Assembly: GCF_000955955.1 (NCBI RefSeq)
Contig: NZ_JYJG01000049.1
Span: forward strand, 1-64,000
Source of the DNA: Lentzea aerocolonigenes
GTDB lineage: Bacteria; Actinomycetota; Actinomycetes; Mycobacteriales; Pseudonocardiaceae
Direction: 5' to 3'
DNA: 64,000 nt
Below are positions 9,306-17,085 of this stretch, one piece after another (position 1 is the first letter of the stretch; each line of letters starts with the position of its first letter). Below the pieces are notes generated by a model, which did not search any database, was not told the origin of the DNA, and was given only the letters and a program-made list of their open reading frames with translations. The position numbers and the translations under genes are program-made.

Positions 9306-10037
9306 ATGTCGAATACTCGCCACCAGCCCGCGGCCCCGACCACGAGCCGCGACCTGGCCGCAGCCGCCACGGTCACCCCACACTGGCACGATGAGAACCA
9401 GATCGTCTACGCCAGCCGCGGCGTCGTGGCCGTGCACACCGAGTCGTCGCGTTGGATCGCGCCCGCCCACCGCGCGCTGTGGATTCCTTCTGGCACAGTG
9501 CATTCACACCGCGCGTACGGCGTCACACGGCTGCATTTCCTCGGCCTCACGCAGAACCCGTTGAAGCTCCGGTCGCCCTCCGCGCTCGCGGTCTCCCCGC
9601 TGCTGCGCGAACTGCTGATCGCCTACACCTCGCTCACCCACCGAGAAACCCCTGCCGCCAAACGAATGCGTCTGGTCCTGCTCGACCAGCTCGCCACCGC
9701 GTCCGAACAACCGGTGCACGTCCCCGCCGCCCGCGACCCCCGCCTCGCCACGGTCTGCTCGCTGCTCGAGGCCGACCCCTCGGACTCACGCGGCCTCGAC
9801 GCTCTCGGTCGGGTGGCGGGCGCGAGCGGCCGGACCTTGACCCGCCTGTTCCGCGACGAGCTCGCCATGACGTTCCCCCAGTGGCGCACCCAACTACGCC
9901 TCTACCACGCACTTCGCCTGCTGGCCGAGGGCGTTTCGGTCACCTCCGTGGCCCAGCAGTGCGGGTTCGCCACCGCGAGCGCGTTCATCGACGTGTTCCG
10001 CCGCTCGCTCGGCCACACCCCGGGCTCGTACCTCTAG
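9306..10037 (+). CDS. AraC-family transcriptional regulator with cupin sensor
   Basis: 243 residues. The N-terminal cupin-type sensor carries HWHDENQIVYASRG and the IPSGTVHSH motif (about 22-65). The C-terminal AraC double helix-turn-helix lies at about 145-240 (GASGRTLTRLFRDELAMTFPQW; ATASAFIDVFRRSLGHTPG). It is divergent from the MFS transporter with about 53 bases between starts, so it likely senses that exporter's substrate (inference). The stop overlaps the convergent SDR stop at a CTAG. Confidence 0.88.
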   Translation: MSNTRHQPAAPTTSRDLAAAATVTPHWHDENQIVYASRGVVAVHTESSRWIAPAHRALWIPSGTVHSHRAYGVTRLHFLGLTQNPLKLRSPSALAVSPLLRELLIAYTSLTHRETPAAKRMRLVLLDQLATASEQPVHVPAARDPRLATVCSLLEADPSDSRGLDALGRVAGASGRTLTRLFRDELAMTFPQWRTQLRLYHALRLLAEGVSVTSVAQQCGFATASAFIDVFRRSLGHTPGSYL

Positions 10038-10735
10038 AGCACGTTGAACACCTCCTCGGCCCGGTCCCTCTTGAGGAACATCTGCCACGCCGTCTCCGCG
10101 ATCTCATCGGGGTCGAGAGTGCGCCCGCCCAGATCACCGAACGTCTGCGGGTCGCTCGCGACCAGCTCGTAGATGTCGCTGCGTTCGATGGCACCGCCGA
10201 TCGTGAGCGTGCCCGCGTACACGCCCTTGTCGCTGAGCGCCGCGTTCAGCGTCAGGGCGTAGTTGCGCAACGCGGCCGACCCCAGCGCCAACGCACCGAG
10301 CATCGGCATCGGCACCACCGCGCTCAGCCCACCGGCGAACAGCAGCCCACCTCCCCGTTCGACGAGACCCGGCAGCGCGTGCTGAACGACGTCGATGGCC
10401 GGGTAGACCCACCCCATGGCCGCCCGCGCCTCGGCGGACGTGGCCGACGTGATCTCACCCGGCATGCCCTTGAGATCACTGGCACCTGGCCCGTAGTACA
10501 CGACGTCGGCCGGCCCGATCTCGTCCAATGTGGACAACAACAGCTCACGGTCCTGCAGATCGGCGACGAACGCCCGCGCTTTCACCCCCGCTCCGGCGAG
10601 CGCGGCGAGATACCCGGCATGCCGATCACCGCGACGCGACACCAGCGCGACGTCGTAGCCCTCGCGCCCGAACCGATGCGCGATCGACATGCCCAGCCCA
10701 GGACCGATCCCGAGCACAACAGCGGTGGGAGACAT
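10034..10735 (-). CDS. SDR-fold protein lacking the usual catalytic Tyr-Lys
   Basis: 233 residues from ATG 10735. The Rossmann glycine motif is present (VVLGIGPGLGMSIAHRFG, about 6-23), as is the cofactor arginine region (SRRGDR). Where YxxxK is expected the sequence reads GALALGSAALRNYA, so the catalytic tyrosine and lysine seem replaced. It may bind a nucleotide or act by another mechanism. It is divergent from the TetR gene, with two operator palindromes between them, so it is very likely that regulator's target. Confidence 0.8.
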   Translation of the reverse strand: MSPTAVVLGIGPGLGMSIAHRFGREGYDVALVSRRGDRHAGYLAALAGAGVKARAFVADLQDRELLLSTLDEIGPADVVYYGPGASDLKGMPGEITSATSAEARAAMGWVYPAIDVVQHALPGLVERGGGLLFAGGLSAVVPMPMLGALALGSAALRNYALTLNAALSDKGVYAGTLTIGGAIERSDIYELVASDPQTFGDLGGRTLDPDEIAETAWQMFLKRDRAEEVFNVL

Positions 10736-10755
10736 GGCTTTCACCCTTCTCGACC

Positions 10756-10779
10756 TAATTCGAGGCAGCCCTCGACTTA
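10756..10779. promoter_or_regulatory. TetR-type operator 1
   Basis: ATTCGAGG-CAGC-CCTCGA followed by CTTA. The core 10760-10775 is a near-perfect palindrome (TCGAGG/CCTCGA). It sits between the divergent SDR and TetR genes and matches the second copy 44 bases away. Confidence 0.75.
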
Positions 10780-10799
10780 CTGCGGCCGACGCTACTACA

Positions 10800-10823
10800 G
10801 AATTCGAGGGCACCCTCGACTTA
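10800..10823. promoter_or_regulatory. TetR-type operator 2
   Basis: Core TCGAGGGCACCCTCGA at 10804-10819, a palindrome with a two-base centre, flanked by AATT and CTTA as in operator 1. The centres lie 44 bases apart, about four helical turns, which suits two dimers on one face. It overlaps the probable tetR promoter. Confidence 0.75.
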
Positions 10824-10844
10824 GTCGCCGCGTAGAATCCGCGC

Positions 10845-11399
10845 ATGGTCACCGCGTCGAGGCCCCTGCGTGCGGACGCGGCACGCAACCGGGAGAAGCT
10901 GCTGGCAGCGGCCGCGGAACTCTTCGCGGAACGCGGCCTCGACGTCCCCCTCGAACACATCGCCCGCCGCGCCTCGGTCAGCATCGGCACGCTCTACAAG
11001 CACTTCCCGACGCGCGAGGACTTCCTGGGCGCGATCTTCCCGGAGCGCCTCGCCGCCCTCGACGTCATCGGCGACAAGGCCATGGCCGACCCGGACCCGT
11101 GGCACGCGTTCGCCTGCTACCTGGACGACCTCTACGCCCTGCAAGCCGAGGACCTAGGCCTGAACGACATCCTGGCCCGCGACCTCCCGAACGCCCCGGA
11201 AGTCGTCTCGGCCTGCCACCGGGGCCAGGGCCACATCGGCATCCTGATCACGCGCGCCATCGACGCCGGCGTGCTGCGCGCCGACTGCTCGATCACGGAC
11301 ATGGCCACGCTGACCAGGGCGATGGCCCAGGTCATCCGCGACTCGCCGGGCGAGTGGCGCCGCTTCCTGTCGATCTACCTGGAAGGCCTGCGCGCGTAG
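10845..11399 (+). CDS. TetR-family transcriptional repressor
   Basis: 184 residues. The N-terminal helix-turn-helix spans about 8-55 (LLAAAAELFAERGLDVPLEHIA; SIGTLYKHFPTREDF). The C-terminal ligand domain is of the TetR_C type common in actinobacteria. The twin palindromes directly upstream and the divergent SDR gene indicate autoregulation and control of the SDR gene. Confidence 0.9.
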   Translation: MVTASRPLRADAARNREKLLAAAAELFAERGLDVPLEHIARRASVSIGTLYKHFPTREDFLGAIFPERLAALDVIGDKAMADPDPWHAFACYLDDLYALQAEDLGLNDILARDLPNAPEVVSACHRGQGHIGILITRAIDAGVLRADCSITDMATLTRAMAQVIRDSPGEWRRFLSIYLEGLRA

Positions 11400-11449
11400 A
11401 AACTGCGTTGCACCGCCGTCCGCCGACCCCGACTCTGTGGCGCGTGGGA

Positions 11450-11773
11450 ATGCTGGACAGCGCGGCCTCTCGTGTCGCGCGAGGTGAAACGGTGCGGTTC
11501 CGGCCGACCGGCAACTCGATGGTGCCGCTGATCCGCAGCCGCCAACTGGTGACAGTCGCCCCGGTCGACAAGGCCACCCTCGCCGTCGGTGACGTCGTGC
11601 TGGCCCGCGTGGCCGGCACGGTCTACCTGCACAAGGTGACCGCGATCGCGGGCGAGCGGGTGCAGATCGGCAACAACAGGGGCCGCATCAACGGCTGGAC
11701 CAGCCGCGACCGCATCTTCGGCCGCTGCGTGGAAGTGGACGAGGCGCCCTTCACCAATCCAGGCGCACGCTGA
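11450..11773 (+). CDS. S24/S26 peptidase-like small protein
   Basis: 107 residues from ATG 11450 (GTG 11444 possible). The stretch RPTGNSMVPLI matches the Ser-Met box of S24/S26 peptidases (GxSMxP), and KVTAIAGERVQIGNNRG matches the later box, with the lysine in LHKV a possible general base. There is no membrane anchor, so it is probably a cytoplasmic relative of LexA/signal peptidase folds, not a secretion enzyme. Function not established. Confidence 0.6.
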   Translation: MLDSAASRVARGETVRFRPTGNSMVPLIRSRQLVTVAPVDKATLAVGDVVLARVAGTVYLHKVTAIAGERVQIGNNRGRINGWTSRDRIFGRCVEVDEAPFTNPGAR

Positions 11774-11810
11774 ACACCCGAACGCGGGCAACTCATGGAG
11801 CCTGCGGGGG

Positions 11811-11830
11811 TCTGGGGGTCGTCCCCCAGA
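11811..11830. terminator. GC-rich hairpin between convergent genes
   Basis: TCTGGGGG-TCGT-CCCCCAGA, an 8-bp stem with a 4-base loop. It lies 38 bases after the S24-like gene and before the tRNA on the other strand. There is no clear T tract. It resembles GC-rich intergenic hairpins such as the one near 49903. Confidence 0.45.
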
Positions 11831-11888
11831 GTCACGAGGAGCGAGATGGGTCGGCGCTTTCCGCCGACACACCTCACCCACGAGCGGA

Positions 11889-11963
11889 TGGGGCAGGTCG
11901 GATTCGAACCGACAACCTGACAGATTATGAGTCTGCTGCTCTGACCGGTTGAGCTACTGCCCC
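11889..11963 (-). tRNA. tRNA with anticodon CAU (elongator Met or Ile2)
   Basis: A cloverleaf reads on the minus strand. Acceptor stem GGGGCAG/CTGCCCC with discriminator A, D-arm AGCTCAACCGGTCAGAGC, anticodon loop CTCATAA, and T-arm with GGTTCGAATCC. There is no encoded CCA. The CAU anticodon does not by itself separate elongator methionine from lysidine-modified isoleucine tRNA. It is not the initiator type, because the first acceptor pair is matched. Confidence 0.9.
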
Positions 11964-12070
11964 CTCGCAGCGGCGCACCACTCCCCGGCTCACGCTGCGT
12001 GGTGGAGGATACCGATCAGCCCGAACGGCCCTTGCGCGCCCCCGTGGCGAGCGACACATAGGCTGCACGC

Positions 12071-12574
12071 GTGCGTTTGACCCTCCGCGACTTCACCCCG
12101 GCGGACGAGCCCGAGGTGCTGCGGCTGTTCTCCGACTGTGATGACTGGTTCCAGGCTGCCACTGGGCATCCGTCCGGGCCCGGTGACGTGCAGAGCCTCT
12201 TCTACGCGTTGCCGGACGGGGCCGTGGACGAGCAGAAGCACCTGCTGGTCGCGGAGGCGCAGGGCATGATCGGGTTCGTCGACCTCGTCCTCGACCACCC
12301 CGAAAAGGGCCACGCGAGCATCGGGTTCTTCCTGGTGCCCAAGGATCTGCGGCGGTGGGGCATCGGCCGGGAGATGGTCAGGGCAATCACGGAGCGCTAT
12401 CCCGCCATCACGCACTTCCACGTGCGGCTCGACGACTTCCAGCCCGGCCAGGAGTTCCTCAAGGCAATGGGTTTCGCGCTCAACGGTCAGGGCGCGTGCT
12501 GGAGATCGCGCCGAGGTCCGACGGCCGGTAGCCGTCCGGGTAGCCGGGGTAGGTGCGGTTCCGTGCGCGCGTGA
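12071..12574 (+). CDS. GNAT-family N-acetyltransferase
   Basis: 167 residues from GTG. A GNAT core spans about 1-140: strand RLTLRDFTPADEPEVL, motif A LVPKDLRRWGIGREMVRAI (acetyl-CoA loop RRWGIG), and the last strand FLKAMGFAL. The final 25 residues are low-complexity and Arg/Gly-rich, and are encoded where the gene overlaps the convergent DUF2236 gene by 95 bases, so the true end may differ. Substrate unknown. Confidence 0.75.
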   Translation: MRLTLRDFTPADEPEVLRLFSDCDDWFQAATGHPSGPGDVQSLFYALPDGAVDEQKHLLVAEAQGMIGFVDLVLDHPEKGHASIGFFLVPKDLRRWGIGREMVRAITERYPAITHFHVRLDDFQPGQEFLKAMGFALNGQGACWRSRRGPTAGSRPGSRGRCGSVRA

Positions 12575-13343
12575 GTTTCAAAGCCCTGCGCACCGGCATG
12601 TGGCGGACCACCAGCGCCCGCACTCGCAGTGCCAGCCGGCCCGCTGCCCCGACCCACGCGCCAGGAGCGGAGAACCCGAAGGCCCGCACCATCCGCGGAT
12701 CCAGCATGCCGACCACCGCTCGCGAGACGAACGGCGACAGCGCCGACGGGTACCAGGAGCAGAACAGGTCGAGCGTGTACTGCCCGATCCGGCGGTTCGA
12801 CGAGGCGAACACGAAGTGCTCGGCTTCGTAAGCCTCTTTGAAGGCCCGGAAAGCGCCGAAGTCGGAGGGAATCGAACGGATCCCCATCCGGCACCCGACC
12901 GCGCGGTAGAAGTGGAACGCCGCCAGCTGCTCGGACACCGTCAACGGCCGCCAGCCGTAGCGCAGCAGCCAGTCGATGGGGTCGAAGACGAACGTCGACA
13001 GCACGTAGAGCATGTCGTCGTTGGAGATCGGGTAACGGCCGTGCTGCCGGTTCACCACGCGCAGGGCTTCCCGGCCGCGCGGCGAGTCGTAGCCGTGTTC
13101 GACGAGTTCGGCCATCAGCACGGCGGTGTCGTCGTAGCGCTTCTGCGGGCGGCGTTCGAACTCTCCGGTGCGCTCGAGCAGGCCCGAGATCGACGGCACG
13201 CAGTACGTGCGGAACAGCGCCAGCTCCAGCGACTTCTGGTAGTCCCACGGGAACTCGAGGCCAGCGGAGATCCGCATGATCTCCTCGTGGTCGGCGACCG
13301 GGTCGAGCGAGGAGATGCGGCGGAGGTTCGCGAAGCGGGACAT
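12480..13343 (-). CDS. DUF2236 / MpaB-like oxygenase family protein
   Basis: 287 residues from ATG 13343. This start was chosen because upstream in-frame codons run into the tRNA-Asn terminator hairpin. The helical heme-type DUF2236 fold is suggested by EIMRISAGLEFPWDYQKSLELALFRTYCVP, YVLSTFVFDPIDWLLRYGWRPLT and AFHFYRAVGCRMGI. The family includes latex-clearing protein and MpaB-type oxygenases; the reaction here is unknown. The 3' end overlaps the GNAT gene. Confidence 0.75.
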   Translation of the reverse strand: MSRFANLRRISSLDPVADHEEIMRISAGLEFPWDYQKSLELALFRTYCVPSISGLLERTGEFERRPQKRYDDTAVLMAELVEHGYDSPRGREALRVVNRQHGRYPISNDDMLYVLSTFVFDPIDWLLRYGWRPLTVSEQLAAFHFYRAVGCRMGIRSIPSDFGAFRAFKEAYEAEHFVFASSNRRIGQYTLDLFCSWYPSALSPFVSRAVVGMLDPRMVRAFGFSAPGAWVGAAGRLALRVRALVVRHMPVRRALKLTRARNRTYPGYPDGYRPSDLGAISSTRPDR

Positions 13344-13367
13344 CCACCCAAGCTGGCTCAGACGCCG

Positions 13368-13407
13368 AAAAAGCACCAGGCCCCAGTCGGATGACTGGGG
13401 CCTGGTG
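13368..13407 (-). terminator. Rho-independent terminator of tRNA-Asn
   Basis: A perfect 15-bp stem (13374-13388 with 13393-13407, loop of 4) followed on the minus strand by five T residues. It begins 7 bases after the tRNA-Asn 3' end. One of the few canonical terminators in the window. Confidence 0.9.
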
Positions 13408-13413
13408 GCTAAG

Positions 13414-13486
13414 CTCCCCCAACTGGACTCGAACCAGTAACCCTGCGATTAACAGTCGCATGCTCTGCCAATTGAGCTATGGGGGA
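13414..13486 (-). tRNA. tRNA-Asn (GUU)
   Basis: Acceptor stem TCCCCCA/TGGGGGA with discriminator G, D-arm TAGCTCAATTGGCAGAGC, anticodon loop CTGTTAA, T-arm GGTTCGAGTCC. 73 bases, no encoded CCA, followed directly by a strong terminator. Confidence 0.95.
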
Positions 13487-13628
13487 ATGTTCTGTTGTGT
13501 CTTACCTGTCAGGCTTGGTTCCTCCTGACAGTGGGTAACTCTACATGAGCCTCAAAACGGGTTCTGCAAGCACCCCCCGGTTTGCGGCAAGATGGCCTGT
13601 GACCAGCCACGATGTGAGAGGAGACCCC

Positions 13629-13898
13629 ATGAAGGGCATCTTGGTCGGCATGGCGGTCGGCTATGTGCTCGGCGCCAAGGCCGGGCGGGAGCGCTACGAC
13701 CAGATCGTGCGCCTGTGGCACCGCTTCACCGAGAACCCCACCGTCCGCAGGACGGCGAGCCAGGCCAAGGACAAGGCGTTCGAGGCCGCTCACCAGGCAA
13801 AAGACCTCGCCGCGGACGCTGCGGGGAAGGCCGCCGAGAAGGCTCCGTGGCGCCACGAGGAAGAGGCCAACGGACGTCCCGTCACCCCTCGGGCGTGA
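13629..13898 (+). CDS. YtxH-like small protein
   Basis: 89 residues. An N-terminal glycine-rich hydrophobic stretch (MKGILVGMAVGYVLGAKAG) leads into a charged Ala/Lys-rich helix (QAKDKAFEAAHQAKDLAADAAG). This is the usual form of actinobacterial YtxH/gas-vesicle-like small membrane-associated proteins. A GAGAGGAG ribosome site precedes the ATG. Convergent with the methyltransferase, 6 bases apart. Confidence 0.7.
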   Translation: MKGILVGMAVGYVLGAKAGRERYDQIVRLWHRFTENPTVRRTASQAKDKAFEAAHQAKDLAADAAGKAAEKAPWRHEEEANGRPVTPRA

Positions 13899-13904
13899 TC
13901 ATCT

Positions 13905-14645
13905 TCACACCTGAGCCACCGCGAAGATCCGTCTGAACGGGAACCACGTCGTGCCGTCGGCTCGCCGCGGGTAGGCCTCGCGCAGTCGCGGCGCCAGCTC
14001 CGCCACGTACGCGTCCCAGTCCGATGAGGACAGTGCCGCGCGCACCGGCCGCAAAGCCGTGCCAGAGACCCATTCCAGCACGGGGTCGGGCCCGGCGAGC
14101 CGCTGCACGTACGTGGTCTCCCACACGTCCACAGTGGAGCAGTCCGCCAGCAGCTCGGCGTACTCCACGGGGTCCAGCACGGGCTTCTCGGCCCGGAACA
14201 CGTGCTCCAGCGCCGATCCGGCGACCTCGCGGATCAGCCGATGGGATGAATCCCCGTAGTTGCCCGGCACCTGGAACGCCAGCCACCCGCCGGAAGGCAG
14301 CGCGGCAGCCCACTTCTCCACGATCGAGGGATGCGACGGAACCCACTGCAGGACAGCGTTGGACACCACGACATCGGTGTCCGGCAACGGTTCCCACGTC
14401 GAGACGTCATCCACGCGCGCATCCACACCCGCGGCGCGAGCGGCCTCGACCATCTCCGGCGAGGAGTCGAACGCCTCCACTACCGCGCTGGGCCACCGCG
14501 AGGACAGCGAGCGGGTCAGATTTCCGGGCCCGCAGCCCACATCGACCACGCGACGAGGCTCCTCAGCCCCCACGCGCGCCACCAGCTCGTAGAACGGCCG
14601 CGCCCGGTGATCGGCGAAGGCCAGGTACTGCGCCGGATCCCACAT
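13905..14645 (-). CDS. tam: Trans-aconitate 2-methyltransferase
   Basis: 246 residues. The N-terminal MWDPAQYLAFADHRARPF is characteristic of Tam. SAM-binding motif I is VVDVGCGPGNLT (33-44), followed by EAFDSSPEMVEAA and VVSNAVLQWVP. It methylates trans-aconitate, detoxifying an inhibitor of aconitase. Length fits the family. Free-standing on the minus strand. Confidence 0.88.
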   Translation of the reverse strand: MWDPAQYLAFADHRARPFYELVARVGAEEPRRVVDVGCGPGNLTRSLSSRWPSAVVEAFDSSPEMVEAARAAGVDARVDDVSTWEPLPDTDVVVSNAVLQWVPSHPSIVEKWAAALPSGGWLAFQVPGNYGDSSHRLIREVAGSALEHVFRAEKPVLDPVEYAELLADCSTVDVWETTYVQRLAGPDPVLEWVSGTALRPVRAALSSSDWDAYVAELAPRLREAYPRRADGTTWFPFRRIFAVAQV

Positions 14646-14669
14646 ACGACTAACAGTACACGCGTACTG

Positions 14670-15161
14670 CTAGCCCGCAAGCCTTGAAGCGAACGCGGAA
14701 ACGGCCTCGCGCACGGCATCCAGCGACACCCCGGCATCACCACGCGCCTGCCACACGAACCCGTCCCCACCGGGAATCTTGCGCTGCAGAATCCACACCC
14801 CGGGCGACTCGACGCGCTCGCGGTGCCGGATCGACCCCTCCACGCGCTGGCTGATCCCCCGAAGGACACGACTGGGCTCGGACACGGCGAACCTCATCGC
14901 GGGAAGGTCTTCCAGCAGCACGACAGGGCCCTCGGTCCCGGCCTCGACAGCCTCGACCACCCGCAGAGCGCCTTCCCACTTCACCTTGCTGATCAGGTGC
15001 CACCCGATCCGCCGAGGCCCCGGCACCCACAACCCGAGCGACGTCACGACGAGGTGCCCGTCCTGCACGGGAACCCAGGCGATCACCGTCTCGTCCGGCT
15101 CCAGCGACCCGGTGAACCCGTCCGGCGCCCCGGAGCCGAACAAACGCCTGAACAGCCCCAC
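14670..15161 (-). CDS. Conserved hypothetical protein coupled to dnaG
   Basis: 163 residues from GTG 15161, whose G is the last base of the dnaG stop (TAGTG), so translation is coupled. It starts GLFRRLFGSG and contains beta-rich strands (EPDETVIAWVPVQDGHLVVTS, GWHLISKVKWEG, FAVSEPSRV). This layout is seen in actinobacterial hypothetical proteins next to primase. Function unknown. Confidence 0.75.
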   Translation of the reverse strand: MGLFRRLFGSGAPDGFTGSLEPDETVIAWVPVQDGHLVVTSLGLWVPGPRRIGWHLISKVKWEGALRVVEAVEAGTEGPVVLLEDLPAMRFAVSEPSRVLRGISQRVEGSIRHRERVESPGVWILQRKIPGGDGFVWQARGDAGVSLDAVREAVSAFASRLAG

Positions 15162-17050
15162 TACAGCACTCCAGCGCTCTGTTGCAGGAGGCCCTTGCGG
15201 TACTCCTCCAGCGCGGCCAGGTCGCCCCACAGCGCCCGGTACTCGTCGGCGTCCTTGATCGGCGACAGCCTGCGCAGCCGCGACTTCACGTCCTCGATCT
15301 GCTTGCCGACCTGCACCGCCTGCAGCCGCGCGATCACCATCGACACGTACCGGAACTCGTCGTCCTGCTTGACCGTCAACGGTTCCACGGCGAGCTCGGT
15401 CAGCACCGACTTCACCGAGGCGTGCGTGCAGGCCTGCGAGATCGCGTCCAGGTACGCCGTCCCGGCCAGCCCCGACGACGCACCGCCGGCATCGCGGATC
15501 GCCCGGTGCAGCGCCATGTACGCGGGGTGCGTGAAGGCTTCCTCAGGAAGCGAGTCGTACAGCGGACCGGCGTACTCGGGCAGCCGCAGAGCCACCTTGA
15601 GCACCTCGCGTTCCGGCGACAGCGCGATGTCCCGCGGGTTCGGCCGCGGCGGTCCGTCGACCTCGACGCCCAGCGCGATCTGGTTCGGGTCGGCGCGCTG
15701 AGCGGTCACGGCCGGCCCTCTGCCGCCGGCCACCTGACGCACCCGCCGCACGACCATGGCCTCGTCGTCCCAGCCCACCCACCAGGCCAGACGCGTCGCG
15801 TAGCCGTCCCGCTTCGCGCGGTCCTTGATCTGCGCGACGAACGGCACCATCTTCTTCAGCGCCTCGACGCGCCCGTCCACGGAGTCGAGGTCGTAGGCCC
15901 GCAGCTGTGCCTTGATCGCGAACTCGATCAACGGCGTGCGCCGCGCCACCAGGTCGCGCACCGCCACGTCGCCCTTGGCCTGCCGCAGCTCGCACGGGTC
16001 CATGCCGTCCGGCGCGACCGCGATGTAGGTCTGCGCCGAGAACTGCTGCTCCCCCTCGAACGCCTTCAGCGCGGCCTTCTGGCCCGCCTCGTCGCCGTCG
16101 AAGGTGAAGATGACCTCGCCGTTCACGTCGTCGTCGATCAGCAGCCTGCGCAGCACGTTCATGTGGTCGGTGCCGAACGCCGTGCCGCACGACGCGACCG
16201 CCGTCGGCACGCCGGCCAGGTGCATCGCCATCACGTCGGTGTAGCCCTCGACGATGACCGCCTGCTTGCGCTTGGCGATCTCCCGCTTGGCCTGGTCGAG
16301 CCCGAACAGCACCTGCGACTTCTTGTAGATCATCGACTCGCTGGTGTTGAGGTACTTCGCCTGGATCGGGTCGTCGTCGAAGATCCGCCGCGCGCCGAAC
16401 CCGACGACGTCGCCGCTGATCTCCTTGATGGGCCACAGCAGCCGCCGGTGGAACCTGTCGATCGGCCCCTGCTTGCCCTCCTTGACGAGCTGGGACTTGA
16501 TCAGCTCCGGCAGCTCGAAACCGCGCCCCAGCAGGTGTTTCGTGAGCTTGTCCCAGCCACCGGGCGCGAAGCCGCAGCCGAACTGGCGTGCCGCCGCCTC
16601 GTCGAACCCGCGCTCGGCCAGGAACTCGCGCGCCTGCTGCGCGTCCGGCGTCGCGAGCTGCTCGGCGTAGTACTCGGCCGCCGCCTTGTGCGCCTCGATG
16701 AGCCTGCTGCGGGTGCCGCGGTCGCGCTGGATCGTGGCGCCGCCGCCCTCGTAGACGAGCTGGATCCCGGCCCGGTCCGCGAGCCGCTCGACGGCCTCCA
16801 CGAACGACAGGTGCTCGACCTTCATCACGAAGGCGATCACGTCGCCACCCTCGCCACAGCCGAAGCAGTGGAACGTGCCGTGCGAGGGGCGGACGTTGAA
16901 CGACGGCGTCTTCTCGTCGTGGAAGGGACAAAGCCCCTTGAGCGCCCCACCACCGGCTCGTTTCAGCGAAACCTGGTCACCGACGACCTCGTCGATCCGG
17001 CTGCGCTCACGCACCAACGCGATGTCGCTCTCCCTGATGCGTCCTGCCAC
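15161..17050 (-). CDS. dnaG: DNA primase
   Basis: 629 residues from GTG 17050, giving the usual actinobacterial start MAGRIRESDIALVRERSRI. CHC2 zinc finger: CPFHDEKTPSF (from 41) and CFGCGEGGD (from 62). The TOPRIM core contains VEGYTDVMAMH and the FDGDEAGQKA metal-binding run. The C-terminal helicase-binding region is shorter and less conserved. It makes RNA primers at the fork. The divergent sigma gene starts 35 bases away. Confidence 0.96.
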   Translation of the reverse strand: MAGRIRESDIALVRERSRIDEVVGDQVSLKRAGGGALKGLCPFHDEKTPSFNVRPSHGTFHCFGCGEGGDVIAFVMKVEHLSFVEAVERLADRAGIQLVYEGGGATIQRDRGTRSRLIEAHKAAAEYYAEQLATPDAQQAREFLAERGFDEAAARQFGCGFAPGGWDKLTKHLLGRGFELPELIKSQLVKEGKQGPIDRFHRRLLWPIKEISGDVVGFGARRIFDDDPIQAKYLNTSESMIYKKSQVLFGLDQAKREIAKRKQAVIVEGYTDVMAMHLAGVPTAVASCGTAFGTDHMNVLRRLLIDDDVNGEVIFTFDGDEAGQKAALKAFEGEQQFSAQTYIAVAPDGMDPCELRQAKGDVAVRDLVARRTPLIEFAIKAQLRAYDLDSVDGRVEALKKMVPFVAQIKDRAKRDGYATRLAWWVGWDDEAMVVRRVRQVAGGRGPAVTAQRADPNQIALGVEVDGPPRPNPRDIALSPEREVLKVALRLPEYAGPLYDSLPEEAFTHPAYMALHRAIRDAGGASSGLAGTAYLDAISQACTHASVKSVLTELAVEPLTVKQDDEFRYVSMVIARLQAVQVGKQIEDVKSRLRRLSPIKDADEYRALWGDLAALEEYRKGLLQQSAGVL

Positions 17051-17085
17051 GCGTTCGAGTCTAATCCCCTGGCAAACTGCCAACC

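Noticed and set aside
9452-11773. 773-codon plus-strand open frame covering the AraC to S24-like region
   Set aside because: Only its last 107 codons look like a protein; the rest shadows the AraC, SDR and TetR genes and is Pro/Arg-rich.
11889-13486. The two tRNA genes as attachment sites of an integrated element
   Set aside because: No integrase, no duplicated tRNA 3' end and no mobility genes nearby.
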